Source: Timema cristinae (Eukaryota; Arthropoda; Insecta; Phasmatodea; Timematidae). Taken from it: a stretch of DNA of 64,000 nt. The first letter of the stretch is position 1; each line of letters opens with the position of its first letter. The stretch spans positions 113,032 to 177,031 of the forward strand of contig JBCFYV010000987.1 in the NCBI GenBank assembly GCA_039000515.1, given 5' to 3'. The notes beneath the pieces were generated by a model that did not search any database, had not been told where the DNA came from, and worked only from the letters and a program-made list of their open reading frames with translations. Both the position numbers and the translations under genes were made by a program. Below, one piece after another: positions 10,581 through 24,900 of the stretch.

Positions 10581-11564
10581 AGAAGATTATGAGATTAAGA
10601 AGACATTCCCAGAGCCAGAGCCGGGTGATCCACCAGCAGAAATTCTTCAAGATGATGAATCATACAAGATGTCTAGGCCTACTCATAACCTCAGACTTCG
10701 TAGTGTTTTAAAGCCACCAGCAAGATTCACTGAGAATCTTCTCTGCGTTGAGGAAGATACTTCTAGTACCTATTCTGAATATGTTACATGCCTGGACAAA
10801 TTCAAGTGGGAAACTGCTATGAAAGAGGAAGTTGACGCCTTAGAAAAAATGACACATGTACAATGGTATCAATACCTGAAGGAAAGAAACCCATCGGCTC
10901 AAGATGGGTTTTTAAAATTGAAAGAAACTCTTTGGGTGAGATTACGAGATATAAAGCACGTTTGTGTGCAAAAGGCTACACACAAAAGTTGGGAATAGAC
11001 TACAATGAAACATTTTCCCTCACGACTCGCTATGATTCGATTAGAGTGCTCCTCTCTATTGCAGTTAGATTTGACTATGAACTACCCAATTTGATGTCAA
11101 AACCACATTCCTTAATGGAGATCTTGAAGAGGAGAAATACACGAGTATTCCAGAAGGGATATAGGTAGATTCAAATCTGGTTTGTAAACTCAATAAGAGT
11201 CTTTATGGTCTGAAGCAATCATCACAATGTTGGAACCGAAAGTTCGACCAATTCATCAAGGATTTTGGCTTCAGGCAATTTAATGGGGACAAGTGTATCT
11301 ACAAAGCCGATGTTAAGGGGAATCGTGTCTTTCTAATCCTTTTTGTCGACGATGGTCTTGTGATGGGGGCCGAATAAAACATCATGTAACGTTGTAATCA
11401 ATGAGTTGCAGAAGGATTTTGAGATCACGACATCATCAGTAGAATTATTTGTAGGGATGCAGATACACTACAACATAGAAGATGGTACACTCTTCATTGG
11501 ACAATCAACCTAGATACACCAGATTTCCAAAATATTCAATCTTCAGGACGCTAATCCTTGTAGC
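10581..11564 (+). pseudogene. Copia reverse transcriptase remnant
   Basis: Recognisable blocks: WETAMKEEVDALEK (10807-10850), YKARLCAKGYTQKLGIDYNE (10953-11010), LNKSLYGLKQSSQCW (11185-11235), and the catalytic box as FVDDGLVMG (about 11343-11370) where Copia has YVDD. The pieces lie in different frames with stops near 11000, 11166 and 11376. It copies the RNA genome in intact elements; here it is dead. Confidence 0.85.
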
Positions 11565-12280
11565 GTGCCTGCAGATTCCAGTATTCGCCCACAAGCCGCA
11601 GCAGAAGACCAACTAATGAAGCATCTACCATACAGGGAAGCAGTTGGAGCATTAATATTTATTTGCACAGTCAGTCGACCTGATATAGCGTTTGCAGTGG
11701 GACAAGTCAGCAAATATTGCAACAACTTTGACAAAAACCACTGGAACAGTGTCAATAAAATTATTAAATATCTCAAAGCCATGGAGTCATGTATCGAAAG
11801 TCCTTAGACTCAATCACTATTGTGGGATATTCAGACTCTGATTATGCCGGAGACCTTGATACAAGACAATCGACAACGGGCTACATATTCAATATCTCGG
11901 ATGGTCCTATTAGTTGGACAGACAGCAAACAGTAGCTCTATCAACCACCGAAGCTGAATATATGGCAGTCTCAGCAGCAGCTAAAGAAGCTATGTGGCTT
12001 AGAACTATGTTCATGGACATCTTTGAAGAAGCCGCTGCACCAACGGTGATCTTTGTTGACAATCAAAGTGCCATAAAACTTGTGAAGAATCCGGAATACC
12101 ACAAGCGTACCAAGCACATAGACATTCGCTACCACCACATTCGGGAGCGATTTGAACATGGGGACATCGATCTGCGATAGACCGCATCGAAGGATCAGCT
12201 TGCCAACCTCCTTACGAAGCCATTACCTCGGGAGGTTTTTCAACGACTATGTGCTTATTTGGTAACTGAGTCTTCTTGAA
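11565..12280 (+). pseudogene. Copia RNase H remnant and C-terminus
   Basis: Contains YREAVGALIFICTVSRPDIA (11625-11685), the DSDYAGD block near 11837, the central ALSTTEAEYMA motif near 11935-11967 and VDNQSAIKLVKNPEYHKRTK (12055-12115), then the LLTKPLPR tail near 12210. Two or more frame changes and a TAG at 12178-12180 interrupt it. RNase H removes the RNA strand during reverse transcription. Confidence 0.85.
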
Positions 12281-12379
12281 GTGGTGAATTAATTTTGTTT
12301 GTTTGTATGCTCAGTGTATATATATTTTGTGTGTTTAACAATGCCACTATGAAATTAGAAAGATTTTTTTTAAGTGCTC

Positions 12380-12544
12380 ATTAAGGGAGTGTGTCAGAAT
12401 ATTGTAATTCGCGCCTAAATACCCAGGCTGTACTTTGTTTCACTCTGGTGGTAATCTTGTTAACTAAAGCAACTCAAGAGAGTCTTTGTTTTTGTGAATA
12501 ATATCTGTGTTTTGTTTTGTTGTAAGAATTGAAGAATTATCACA
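12380..12544 (+). mobile_element. Candidate Copia 3' LTR with polypurine tract
   Basis: A purine run AAGGGAG at 12383-12389 is followed at 12392 by TGTCAGAATATTG, a typical Copia LTR start. A plausible end is TATCACA near 12544, giving about 153 bp. The end is a guess because no second copy exists in the window. Confidence 0.5.
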
Positions 12545-13750
12545 ATCTATAATTTTTCCTAAACGCTTTCAAAAGTATCTTGACGACCTAATTGGTTGGC
12601 ACGGTCACATGATTATGGATATAGACTCTTTGGTCGCGAATACAATTTCTTAAGAACTTCAGTCTATGGACCTACTAATACATAGTCTGTGTTGGGGCCT
12701 TAAGCCTTCTCATAAGGTTTGAATTTTTAAACCGTTGTTTACATAACTTAAAAACAGAATGAAATTATCAAAACAATACAATTCATGTGCACTAAATTCT
12801 TTCAAAACCATCACATTATGTTTGATAATATTTCATGTGATTTCAACAAGGCTTAGAAACCAAAACATAAAATTTGAAAGTTATAAAAACAATACCGGTA
12901 GTTAACTTAAGCCTATGTTAAATAGGTGTACATATTTGTGGTAGACTAAAAATATATGGCCCATTTTGTTGAGCTATGAGTAATTTAGTTTTTCTTATTG
13001 ATGATGTCATAGAAATAATAGGCCAACATAGTTGGTAGGCCTATATAATTTATTATAATGATATTTTATTAACTTAACTTAGTTTAAGCTTTCTAGTGCA
13101 CCTACTAATGAATTAAATTTTTAATTATTGATGATTAAATAAATTAACTACTGGTAGTAAGGGATAGAAGGTTTATTAAATAAAAAATAATAATTGCAAA
13201 TGATACATATAGGCCTATAATCCAAAGACGTTATAGCACACACATTTCCTCTACAACTGAACTGATTTTAGACGCCAAACCCAGGTTTAAAAGAGAACCA
13301 TGTCTTAAATCTACGCTAAATAAACTACTATTGAAAATATTTTTTGATAAAAATATAGCTTTCAAACCTTCGATAATTATTTATATAATTTTTATGGTTC
13401 CTACATATGCGAACTCAACTGAACCTTTCATGTGTTAGTAAATTTAAAATAAAATTTACCAAATAAACAAGTTCAGTTACATTCGAGACAATGACGTCAC
13501 CACAACGAGTCAACATAATAGGCCTAATGCAAACTAGGCGATCCAACACAAAGTTAGTCAATTTTTTTAAATGTCAACATAGTGAGTTTTGTTTTAACTG
13601 TAGTCTGTATAGGCCTAATAATAATTATTCAAAATTATCGAACTAGACTATATTAGTGTTGTTCGGTTAGACATCTGCTTGAGTGTGTAGTAATAACAAT
13701 TAAATTTAAACAAATATATTAGTATCACAAAGATAAAGTTATTTATATTA
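12545..13750. other. Gene-free AT-rich stretch
   Basis: No supported gene. AGGCCTA-type short strings recur but show no clear structure. Confidence 0.5.
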
Positions 13751-14031
13751 GTGGGTGACCTGGTGGTCTAGGGGTGAGGTGTCAGACTTCTGTGCTGGCG
13801 GCCGGGGTTCAATCCTCGGTCCCGGCACAGATTTATCTGATTTCAAAACCCTTCCTACACCTCTGACAAGACATCTTGTGAATGTGTGGAGTGACAGGCC
13901 GCCACCGTGGTTCGGATTCCACGCTAAACTGTAGGTCCTTCATTTCATCTCACAATCACCCTACCATTACACATTAGCGTAAGTGCGTATAACCCGAACG
14001 GGTAGTAAGACGCGGTGCTAATAGTAATAAT
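13751..14031 (+). mobile_element. SINE family B, full length
   Basis: Starts GGTGACCTGGTGGTCTAGGGG (box A), has GGGGTTCAATCCTCGG (box B) near 13803, a middle with ACCTCTGACAAGACATCTTG and CCGCCACCGTGG, and ends in AACCCGAACGGGTAGTAAGA then CGCGGTGCTAATAGTAATAA. The head looks tRNA-derived, and the internal boxes would drive RNA polymerase III transcription. Confidence 0.9.
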
Positions 14032-15120
14032 ATTTATATTAGCAAAACTCACTGTCTTCTCACCCACATAGGTTCACAGAAAAGTTGCATATCATCGTAA
14101 ATAATTTACATTCCGACATTAGTTCGGGCTCGTTGTTGGGGAGGTTTGATTAAGGGCATTACTACCACTGGCAACTCTAGAGCTTCGCATGGATACATGA
14201 CTTTAGCTTTATTATGGTAGTGTACGTCAAGCAGCCTTGTTGTGTCGGCACAGAAGCACAGAAGTAAGCTGATACTCCGTGGGCACAGACAAAGAAAGAA
14301 ATAACAGATACACAGCCTTACGGGAGATTTGTTGCGCTCCTCGAGTCAGGTAGAACTTAAAATGTCCAGTGATAACAGCGCTTCCAAGTGAGAATTCTTT
14401 AAAACAACTCACTTGCAAAATGTTCCTCGTGAGAAAGACAAGCTAAGAATTGCTGTCTCACTGAGTACAATAGTCCAGGTAGCGGTAGTCCCTTAACCCC
14501 GCCTCACCCCCCTTTTATTGACCAAAACTTTTCAAACAATTGAGTGTTGGACCCAAATATACAATGCCAGTAGTTCTACAGTTTAAACGTAAGAGACACT
14601 AGTCTTGGAAATGCACTTGTAAAGGAATTATTAAATTTTTTGTGACCAGCTTCTGCAGTTACCATTCTTTAGGATTCCCTTCTTCGTTAGACTGGACTGC
14701 AAATAACTGGGGTATCAGTGTTCGAATTCCGATGGAGTGTACTGAAAGTGTTTTTTCCTAATATGCTTATAATTCCCGCGAATACGGGCACATTTCCCAA
14801 ACATTTTACCTTCCTCATTCTTTATCCTTAGGAGTAAATACGCGAATAGCTGTAGTGAGAATAAAGACATAGCGCATAAAATATATCAATAATTAAAATT
14901 AAATAATTAAGTTGTAAAGGTTGCATTTATTTTTACATGTTGTTGTCAAATTAATATAAACAAAATACACAAGTGATATGCTACTTTATTAACTAAAATA
15001 AAAAGTTAAAAGCATGGAACGTACAATGGAAAGAGTTTCCTAAGTATATATTTGGTATCGGTAAAACCCCCTTATTTTAAACACGGGTATGATTATATTG
15101 AATATTATCTTATACTAATA
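14032..15120. other. Gene-free stretch between SINEs
   Basis: No supported gene or RNA. Slightly more GC-rich at 14100-14520, otherwise unremarkable. Confidence 0.5.
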
Positions 15121-15350
15121 CCCACCTTGATGGCATAGTTAGCTAATGCACTAGTTTCATGTTGAGCTAGACTGCCAAGGACGGGGAGACTTAGGTTAGA
15201 ATCTCGCTCAGTTGAACTGGGGTGGTTTTCCCTAAATGGTTTTCCACTCTACCTCCGCGCAAATATGGGTTCACGTCCTCTATATCTAACCTTATCAAAT
15301 CCTAACCCATAAGCGTATAACTCGAAAGGGTACTAAGTCTCAGTATTATT
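15121..15350 (+). mobile_element. SINE family A, diverged copy
   Basis: Head GATGGCATAGTTAGCTAATG (box A), AGGTTAGAATCTCGC (box B), the GGTGGTTTTCCCTAAATGG and TTCCACTCTACCTCC blocks, and the tail AGCGTATAACTCGAAAGGG. Diverged from 40134-40379. Confidence 0.8.
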
Positions 15351-16634
15351 TTATATTAATGTGCAATGAAAGTTAACAAATCGGTTTTAAATCAGTTTAT
15401 AATAAAATCAAGTCTGAAAATGAAGCTTATCTCCCTAAACGCGCGTTAGGATTGCACAACAAAAAGCTCATAATGTTTTGTACAATTACAATTGTCCAAC
15501 ACCTTCTCGTGTCTGTATGTAAAATTAAATATCTCTTATTATTTTAGTAAAGAGGAATATAAATAAATATTCAAAAAAATTAAACTGAAAAAACTCTCAC
15601 TATAAGATTATTTTACTATAATATAACAATATTTTCATACAATTAATAATTGCAGATTTTATTAAAAAATAAATATTTATATCACAATAAAAGCGTTTAG
15701 TAAAGTGAGTAAAATTGTTGACAATACAAAGTATATGAAAAAAGTACTCTTAATTTTACCCAATCACAACTATAGTTATTAAGTGTTTGGTATAAAAATT
15801 ATCTACTAAAGTAAAGAAAAACAATTCTGACTATTTAGTTTGGATAGGTTTGAAACTAAAATTATAATCAATATCATTAAAAATCAATACAGTATTAAGA
15901 TTTAACAGAAATTTGATTAAAATATGTGTAAAACTAATTTGGAAATTGATATATTTCATAATACTCTGGTCTCTTTGATTTTGTAATGTACTAAATCGAG
16001 CTTTGACGTATTTAGCTATAACATCCTTACTTTATTGGTCCAGCTGTCATAATTTTGAAAGTTACTTCGTGTACAATCCTAAGCTAACCATGGCAATCAC
16101 AACTCAGTTATTGCGCTTAATAAATAAAAAATCTTAGAAGGAAAATATTATCTAGTTTACAATCTGAGTGCACAAACGAGCGCAATCGCAGGGCGGCCGT
16201 CGCACTCCAATGACAATGCAATCTTTACCTAAGCACGTTCATAGAAACATATTTGAAAAAAAGCATCACATTTCACCAACGAACATTAATTAAATAATAG
16301 ACTATTTTACAGAAACATTAATTATGAAGCATCATTATTATTCAAAGAGAATCATGCTCACCAAGTTATGTCACTTGAATGTGTTTATTTTAATTGTTAT
16401 GTCGCTCCTAGATATGCGATAACAGCTATGTATTTGTAAATCTAATGTATCCACTTTAAGATAGGCTTTAGTTTGTGTGTTGATTTACTTTTAGTATAAA
16501 CTTTTGTCCTCTGCCTTTACAAATTTAATGTTCCAAATGTCTTACTACAGCCCAATTTTTATAAAAAGAGCATTTTATAAAATAGATTTTTTGTGTGTTC
16601 AACATCAATAACATTTTCTATTTTGTTATTTTTG
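15351..16634. other. Gene-free AT-rich stretch
   Basis: No supported gene. A slightly GC-rich patch at 16190-16215 is unexplained. Confidence 0.5.
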
Positions 16635-16745
16635 TTAGCACTGTGCCTTAATATTCGTTCGAGTTATACGCTTATGTACTACTAATTATGTAATGGTGTT
16701 AGGGATGAGGGAGGTTTAATGAGTATATAGTGTACCCGCATTTGG
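16635..16745 (-). mobile_element. 5'-truncated SINE family A, minus orientation
   Basis: Reverse complement of the shared tail (TAGCACTGTGCCTTAATATT, then TTCGAGTTATACGC) followed by family A middle sequence to about CCCGCATTTGG. The head is missing. Confidence 0.65.
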
Positions 16746-17169
16746 AACATATTGAGTTTTTATAGCTTAGGAAATTTTAGAGGCCCCTACAATTTCCCAG
16801 CAGTAAATTTTTGAATTCTAAACTTTCTAACTTTTATGGTTATGTGTTTTATCAAATTGGCAAATTTAAATTTTTTCATGCATAAAAGTATATTTTATTT
16901 GGAAAGATGGCAATTTATTCTCATTTACAAACCCTCTGTCCCCCTCACCCTCCTTACCCTCACCCTCCTTAGCTTCCACAATTCTAATTTGAAATTTTAA
17001 GACCTATTTGGTTATTTTATATGATATTTTCCGTGGCTAGCAAATGTCAACCTAACCACATCGTAAAGAATTTTATATTTTGGTTGTATACATTTTAAGC
17101 GCTACCATTTCTTGGGCTTCAATTTTGAAATTCCACTTGTTCAAGAATGTAGGAAACGCGATAAAATGC

Positions 17170-17315
17170 CAATGTTTTTGCAGTATTTTTGATCAATTTT
17201 TTTGGCAAAAAAAATATCACTCCAGTAGAAAGATATAGTTTAATTTTCTTCACTTGATGTAAACAGTTGTTATAATATTGTCATGAGCATAGCGGCATTA
17301 GATAAGCTTTCTTTT
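17170..17315. mobile_element. Worn single-arm copy of the TTAA foldback element
   Basis: Shares, in order, a TTTTTGCAGTATTTTT block, TTTGGCAAAA, a GTAGAAAGATATAG block, AACAGTTGTT and GTCATGAGCATAGCGGCATT with one arm of 5751-6132. The matching second arm is not seen next to it. Confidence 0.6.
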
Positions 17316-17639
17316 TTAATGATTTAACGTGAACAATGTATCCCCGTCTAGCTACTCAAACCTGTTTTATTATTAAACTACATGGCGAAATTTCAAGCTT
17401 ATTTCTCTACAAAAATTGTATTTATATAGCTTTGTAAATATTTTGAGGGGACCTTTACTCCCTATTTTCCAAGCCTTCATTTTGAAATGTAATAATTCAG
17501 CCCTTGGTACTGTTTGAGCTGGTCTTTAAGCCCACCTGACTTATGTCAATCATCTAACACTAAGTATATAAGTAGTTTAGTCTTTTATGTTTAAAAAAAT
17601 TTGAGACCCTCTATATCACCAGCCTCCTTAGAAATAACT

Positions 17640-18960
17640 AATATTTAAAATGTATTTGTGGTTATTTGAAGTTATCCCTCTACATCCCTGACAAATTTAG
17701 ATTTTCTACCTCCTACTAGTATACCCCTGTCCCCCAACCCCCTCCCTATTTCCTGTGGTCTCATTTTGAAATTTAAAATGTTCAGACTTTATAGTTAATT
17801 TGGGTTGTCCCTATCTCTGCTTGACGAATTCCAGTTTTATATCACACATAAAAGTAGTTTATCCATTTAAGACTTATTTGGTTATCTGAAGCCGAACCTC
17901 TACCAGCATGCAAAATTTAGACTTTCTACCATACTTAATCTTTCATAAACTCCTCCCTTTTTTATGGACTCCTATTATAAACTTTAAAAATTTTGGATTC
18001 TTATAGTTATTTGGAGTGGTATCTTTGCCTATGTGGAGAATTTTATTTTTATACCACACTGAGAAGAGGTTGTTTCTAATAATTTTATAAGTATTAGAAG
18101 TCAACCCACTTTTCCAAACCCCTTTGAAAAATATTAAATTATAACATTCATTTAGAAATCTGGAGTTTTATTTCTACCTGTCTTTCAAATTTTAATTTCT
18201 AACCTCATCTCCAAAGCTATTTCTAGCTATAGCTTCCCCCTCCCCCATTTTCCATAGCTAAAGTTTAAAAATTTCATATTTTTTTGTTTACTTAGAGTGG
18301 TCCGTATACATAAGAGTTTAAGTTTTCTACTACACAGAATGTAGTTGAATTTATTAGTTTTTGTAAATGTTGAGCCCGCTCCCTTCCCCTACCACTTCTT
18401 CAACTTCCACTTATAAATTTCAAATATTAAGATTTATTTGGTTATTTTGAAAGTTCAATCTACCTACTTGCCAAATTTAAATATTCTATCACAGCTAAAA
18501 GTTGTTTTTATTTTTATAACCCCTCATCTACCCCTCCCCCTCTCCCCCGCCTGCTGGGGTCCCATTTAAAATATATAGTATAGTAATTTGACATGTCCCT
18601 TTAGTTTACTTATACATTTCAATTTTCTGCCACACGGGGAATTAGTTGTTTCTATTAGTTTTGTAAATATTTCAGCTCATTTTTCTAACTATCATTTAGA
18701 AATTTCCATTTTTAAGACTTATTTGGTTATTTGGAGTTGTCCTCCTAAGCGACTATCAAATTTAAGTATTCTAGCACACATAAAAGGTTTTTATTCTGTT
18801 TATATCCCCTTCCATATGTCCCAGGGTCTCACTTATTAAACAAAACTGTTCATACTTTTATAATTATTTGGAGTGGTCCCATTTGTTGTCTGCAAAATTT
18901 CAATATTCTATCATCCTGTAAAGTATTTATTTATATTAGTTTTAGTAGTCTTGAACACAC
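17640..18960. repeat. Highly degenerate tandem array, about 145-bp period
   Basis: The anchor ATTTGGTTAT / ATTTGGAGTGGTCC recurs near 17653, 17796, 17872, 18006, 18150, 18285, 18431, 18716 and 18862, mostly 134-159 bp apart. Units also share AAATTT..TTCTACCACAC, AAAAGTTGTTT and a pyrimidine-rich CCCCTCCCCC block. A similar unit may begin near 17007. Not coding. Confidence 0.65.
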
Positions 18961-21900
18961 ATTTTTACCAACGCACCTCGAGAATCATCGTGTGGTTGCT
19001 GTACATAAATTAATTTCATATTAGTATTCTGCGACCCGATAACCCTTCATATATCAAATCTCTTCTTGATTGGAGGACATAGAATTTACTGCCCCTTGTT
19101 CCCTCTTTTACACCCCTTTAGGTGATTAAATTTGAAAAATCCTAAAAAATATTTTCACCATTTCTATACAGAAACATTCATTTTAAATTTCAAGGCTCTA
19201 TGTCCACTAGTTCAAAAAATGCATGCTCAGTGAATTTTGAAAACTTTTGAACCCCCTTTTTTATCTCTTAAAGGCGGTTGAATTTCACAAAATTCTGTCT
19301 TATCTCTGGTCTATAGCCAATAAGGAATCTTTACTAAAAGTTTCAAATGTCCATGTTTGAAACCATTAAGCTCTTCTAACATAACCACAAACTCCCCCAC
19401 CTAATTTATTGTGTCTACGGGCATAATTGGCCCTGTAGTTTGGAATTGAAAGCAATAATGTCTCATCCCAGTATATCCACACTCATGTTAATATTATTAA
19501 ATCAATATTTAGTTTAATATAAGAGAGAAAACATAATAAATCCTTATATTTGTGCTTTATACTCCTAATATTTAGATATATTATTTTTAAATAGCAGGTG
19601 AAATGGACTATTTGTCCGAAATTAACTTTAGATAAATGTTTTCAATAGATGATTCTTCTATGATATTAGTTTTGGTGAGAAATAATGTTTTAATAAAGAC
19701 GAAACTACAAACAAGTTTATAAGTTGTATAATATTAACTTGTGTCCATATTATTAAGGCTAATAACTAGCCTCATTAAATAAATGCTATGGTGCATCAAA
19801 CAGAACTTTTCTCTACTTTGTCTAAAAATGGAAACATTTACTTAAAACTCGTAATATTTGTGAAACCAGATAATATACATTTTTACAGAAACATGATGGA
19901 AAAAATGGCCATCACATTCCACCAAGAGGCATAAATGAAAGAAACGTATTGTTCACTATTCATATTTTACAGATTTTACATATTTTCATCAATAAGACGA
20001 ATAATAAACTCCCGTTTTCTGGGACCTATTTTTTTTTTAAATATTTGCCAATGGCTCGGAAGCAGGGGACCTTTCAAGAATTACGTAAGGATTTTTTGGG
20101 TGGGAGTGATCAGTAATTTCTTAAGTTTTCGTGAGGGTGGGCAGATTCCATCTTAACTAAGGATTTTATAAATGTTTATGGTTAGACAAAATCTAAAAAA
20201 AAAAAAACACTTTTACAGACGCGCAGTCAAAAAGGTTGCACCTAGCGACGACAGATGGCGCTGAATCATTGCCTATAGACGTACACAGCTATACATAACT
20301 ATAAACTGTCATTTATTAATGTTGTTTTAAACCTAATTTTACTGTGATAAATATTTTATAATTTCCCATCACGAATCCTTTTGTCTAAAATAATATAATT
20401 TACCAAATTGTAAGAAAATTACGTAAGATCAGTCAGGGGAGAGAGGGAACGAGAAATCTTACAATTCCTTAAATAGGGAGATTTGGGGACTAAGAGGGGT
20501 CAAAGTAATGAAAAAAATCCTTGCGTAATTTATGAACAGCCCCTTATTGGTTTTATAAAAATATATTTCAAGTAAAGGTTTTTTTTAATTTTAATTTTGT
20601 TACAATCTTACAATATTGAGTTATTTCGTGTTTCAAATACTTGCAAATATATGATTAAAATTGGCAATATTTACTTATGTAAATTACCCTTAAATTTATG
20701 TTTATGGGATGATTAATTTATAATGATAAACATTGCCCAGATACGAAATTTAATAAAAATCGTTACAGTTGATTTCGAGATAGCTTGTTTTCTCTCTTTT
20801 TACCTTTACTAAACTACCCTCAATTATAGGGTAAGATATCTAACTCCCAAAACTCCTCGAGGGAACCTTATAAAACCATATATACTGAGTTTTAGCCTGA
20901 TCAGTAAAATGATGTCGGCTTTAGTTCTGAATGTAGACACACAGGTAGACGGCATCGAAAACCAACACCGTTTCGGGGGGAGGGGGGGTTTACAATTATC
21001 AACATTTGGATCTTTCTTACGAGCAAAGTACTTTTCTTTTCAAAGTGTCGAGAGAAAGTAAAAGTGTCTATTTACTTAAAGATGAGCACAAATCATAGTC
21101 TTATACGCTTCAATGGTGCAAACACATTTCTATACATTCTTAAAACTACTTTCAACTAAAGGCTCAATGGCACTATGGAGTAAAATAATCACAATTTAAG
21201 ATGCAAGAAGTAGTAAATATTACATTGGCAACTTATGTAGGTTTTTGGGTTTATACAGTCATAATGTCCAATTATTTGGATATTGTATTTATTTTTAACC
21301 TATCAACTATAGTTCTATAGTTTTATGAGGACTGTTTAGTTAGAAACCGATGCATATTTGAGCTTTTACACACTTTAACAACTAAAGTGTTTTATTGAAA
21401 CATACCTACTATCCAAGCCTACTATTTAAAAACCAAAGTTGTTAACCTAAAGCTTAAGCCAAACAGCTGGTTTGGTTTGTAAAACGATTACAATCATTCA
21501 ATACTACTACTTATAAATCCTTACATTATTTCAACGTTTCAAAATGCAACACGCTACAAATATTAATTTGGAGACCAGAGTCTAGATTCATAGAAATATG
21601 TCAAAACACAGTTAATTTATTACATTTAATTGGGATCAAAATCAGCTTAAAGTCACAAGTACTCAATTCTCCAAAGTTCACTCAATGAGATGAGACTATT
21701 GGTGTAATATGTTCCATATTTTCTGCGTCTGTTTCCCTAAACATTAAATATTCTCCTTTGAAGTCCACAGCATGTGATTGTGGATTCTAACTTTAAGGAG
21801 GTGGCTTTGTGCAAAATAGATTGTGCTTTTTGCATTGCCTCAGTTAATGAGGCTATATTATCCTTATTTTCTTCAATGCCTTTCCTAACATTATATGTAC

Positions 21901-24900
21901 AATACCTTCTTTGTGTTGCACATAAGGAAATTGCTCAATAAATGTTTCTAGGAAATGTGTGTGAACATATCTGTAGGGGATTTGAGATTCCTTAAGTCAT
22001 CATGCCCTTTATTGAGATATGCCCTATGAATAATTTAATAATAATGCCATGACTCCATGCTGGCATCACACTTTGTTAATGTTTTCATGCAGAGCTTACA
22101 GTGAAATTTCCGTTCTATCTTGCATGCAAGATAGCCAGCAAATTTAAAAGATCGAACGGTAAAACCAATAAGTATATAATCTTAATTTGTGATGATAACA
22201 AACGTTAAAATTGTATGTGTATGGTTTCATACTCGTTAGCTCCTATTTAAAAACCATTCATTTAATAACAAAATATGTTAAATAGTAAATCATTTTGAGA
22301 TACCTATTTATTTTGTATCTCACGTATAAAAATAATATCTATGTAGCCAACAATCGGTTTACCCTGAAAGGTGACATCAATAATTTAATGGACTAGAATA
22401 GCCTACAGCCGTATTTTATAAGCCACAATGTTACATCATAGTTTATGATAATTAAAGGAAGTGTTTGTTTGTGTGCGATGATAGCCAAATCTACAGCACG
22501 CAGAGATCTGACCTTTTTAACATAGGTGGACGGAAGGTGGTCCGATTGCACCTTGAAGCAGGATTTTTAGATTTTCAATTATCTTTTTAATTGTGATATT
22601 TTAAACAAATTTTTGAAGAAAATATTTTCTGTTTTAGAATTACGTTTCAGAGATAAGGGTACCATGGGGGGGGGGGGGGGGGGAGATGTCTGTATAATTC
22701 TTATGCCACAAGGGGTCACGGACAATGCCGTGCAGGATTGCTAGTAATTCATAAAAGAAAGCTTGCTAACTTTTAAGATAAGTACTCACACAAAATACAA
22801 TAATTTAACTTCAGTGTTACTTAAGTGTGGGAATTTTAATTTACACCGGGAAATTACAAGTTTTTTAAATTATTTCAAGTATACATTAATGATTTTAAAT
22901 TCATAGCATCAAATAAATATTATAGACCTGCATTGGTAGCCACACGGTATGGTATCTAGCCTTCCTCTATCAAATAGTCATGTTTTGATTGGGTCACAAT
23001 TTGTGGGGTTCTATAGAAGATATCACACATTTAAAAATCACTTTATAATTAAAATTTAAACTATTTAATTAGTCAGAACTTTCAGCCTCATTTTGTTTAA
23101 AACAATATTAGAAAATATCTAACCACTAGTTAAATAATCTGGTATTTCTAAAAGTCTGCCATTCTTCTCAATGCTCCTTAATAAATAATTGCAGTTGACA
23201 GCCAGTCCCTTAGTTTAAAAAAAAAGGTTCATTGGGTTTCAAGTTTTCTTTGTAATGTGCAGTCAGAGTAAACTTATTTGTGTGGCAGGATTAGGGTACT
23301 TATGACGAGGGGGTGGGGTGTTAGAGACGGGGAGGGCGCTACCTGAAGCTTTCTCGGTGACCGCCAGCCGACAGGAGCTCATATTTTGTATCTGCCTTCT
23401 AGTACATTTGAGTTTAAAGTGAGTCGTTTACAAAATACTCACTTGATTGCGCTGTAGTCACTGGGGGTCGCACCTAGCGATCCCAACGTTGAAGGAGTAA
23501 AGCCTCGAAAAGGAGTGCAACATTTTTAACCTAGGGGCTGTGGCTCTGTTGTTTCCTTCTCTGTGTCCAGAGATTATTAGAGATTGTTGACTACCATGTT
23601 AAAGGTCGTCCGCGAAACAGCCCGCTCCTAGCGGATGGAAGGAGTACTAATTGAGCGAGAAATCTAGCGGGCGATTTTTAAACTACACATATAAGAGCCC
23701 TCTGTTAGCCAAACTATAAACTAGATTTGTTACTAGCATACTAGCGGAGAAATGCCTAACTACTGTCCTACCAAAAAAATTCTGCCAAATGTGTCTTGAG
23801 ACTTTTTTCCCCTACCAAAATTCTACTATATGATAGAATTTTAGTAGGAAAAAAGGCCTCAGATTTTCATTCCTATCAGAAATAAGATATACTCACTTTG
23901 GTAAAGTTTAATGATTGTCTTGTCACCAGGAATCTTTAAGACACAATTGAAAATGTATAACTCCAGTAATGAAAAGTGAAAATTTACCCTCTTGAACATA
24001 AAATATAAACTTGTCCAGCAATAAAAAAATAATATAAATGTTACCTTTTATTTCAAGAATTATAATAGCTTTTCAAATAGGGTTCAAACTTCTATGATGT
24101 AATAAAAGTGATGATTCTCCATAAATAGCTTAGTTAAATAGGTTACAATGTCAATGACTGGCTAAAGTACAAGTGATTCAAATAAAAAAACAAACACTTA
24201 TGAATAAAAAAAATATTTTTTTAATATCAAATAAATATAGTCATACATATAAATCGTGACCTATAATCTGGTGTAAAAGAAATATTTATTTACTATACTG
24301 TTCTATGAATTAAACTGTTGAGAAATTTTTTTAACATATAGTATAAGAAAATAAAATGGAAACAAAAAATACATGGCACGAGATTTTGTCCAATTGGTTG
24401 CAAACAATTACATGAAAGTGAACCTATTATGTTAAAACACTTGATATATTGAGTAAACTAATGCAACTTCAAACAGTCTTTAATAGTAAAAAGGTAAAGG
24501 AATCCAGCAACATAAGTAAACCAACAAGAAGAATGCAGGTTACACGGAGTTGATTATAGGACGGCATCCGACTCGAACGTTTATGAAACCTTTAAGAGAA
24601 AGAAAAAAATATTTTTTTAAGACAAACCAAGACTAAAACAAATTCTACAAATTTAGAGCCAAGTGACTCACAAATATTTACACTCAAACCAAAAAAGTTA
24701 TTATTGTGCTATAAACTTAGCTTAAGTTGTTGACTTGCCATATTGCCAAAAATTGATAAATTTGTTTTGTTCACTGTTTGGGCTCAATTTGTTCCCAAAC
24801 ATGAATATGTGCTAAGATTGTATATAAAAAAAATTGAGTTCAAATTGTTGTGAGAAACTAGGGGTGTGCGAAGCTTCAAATTGGCTTCAAAACAAACCTC

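Larger units (their letters stand above)
8549..12544 (+). mobile_element. Decayed Ty1/Copia retrotransposon, 5' LTR not found
   Basis: Domains appear in Copia order: gag with a CCHC knuckle, protease, GAG-pre-integrase, integrase core, reverse transcriptase, RNase H, polypurine tract and a short candidate 3' LTR. Integrase before RT defines Copia rather than Gypsy. Many frameshifts and stops separate the domains. A SINE tail sits inside gag. No sequence like the candidate 3' LTR is seen upstream; the place is taken by an (AGT)n run. Confidence 0.9.

Noticed and set aside
20222..20275. GC-richer patch looking like a conserved site
   Set aside because: Short, not repeated in the window, and no structure or motif identified.
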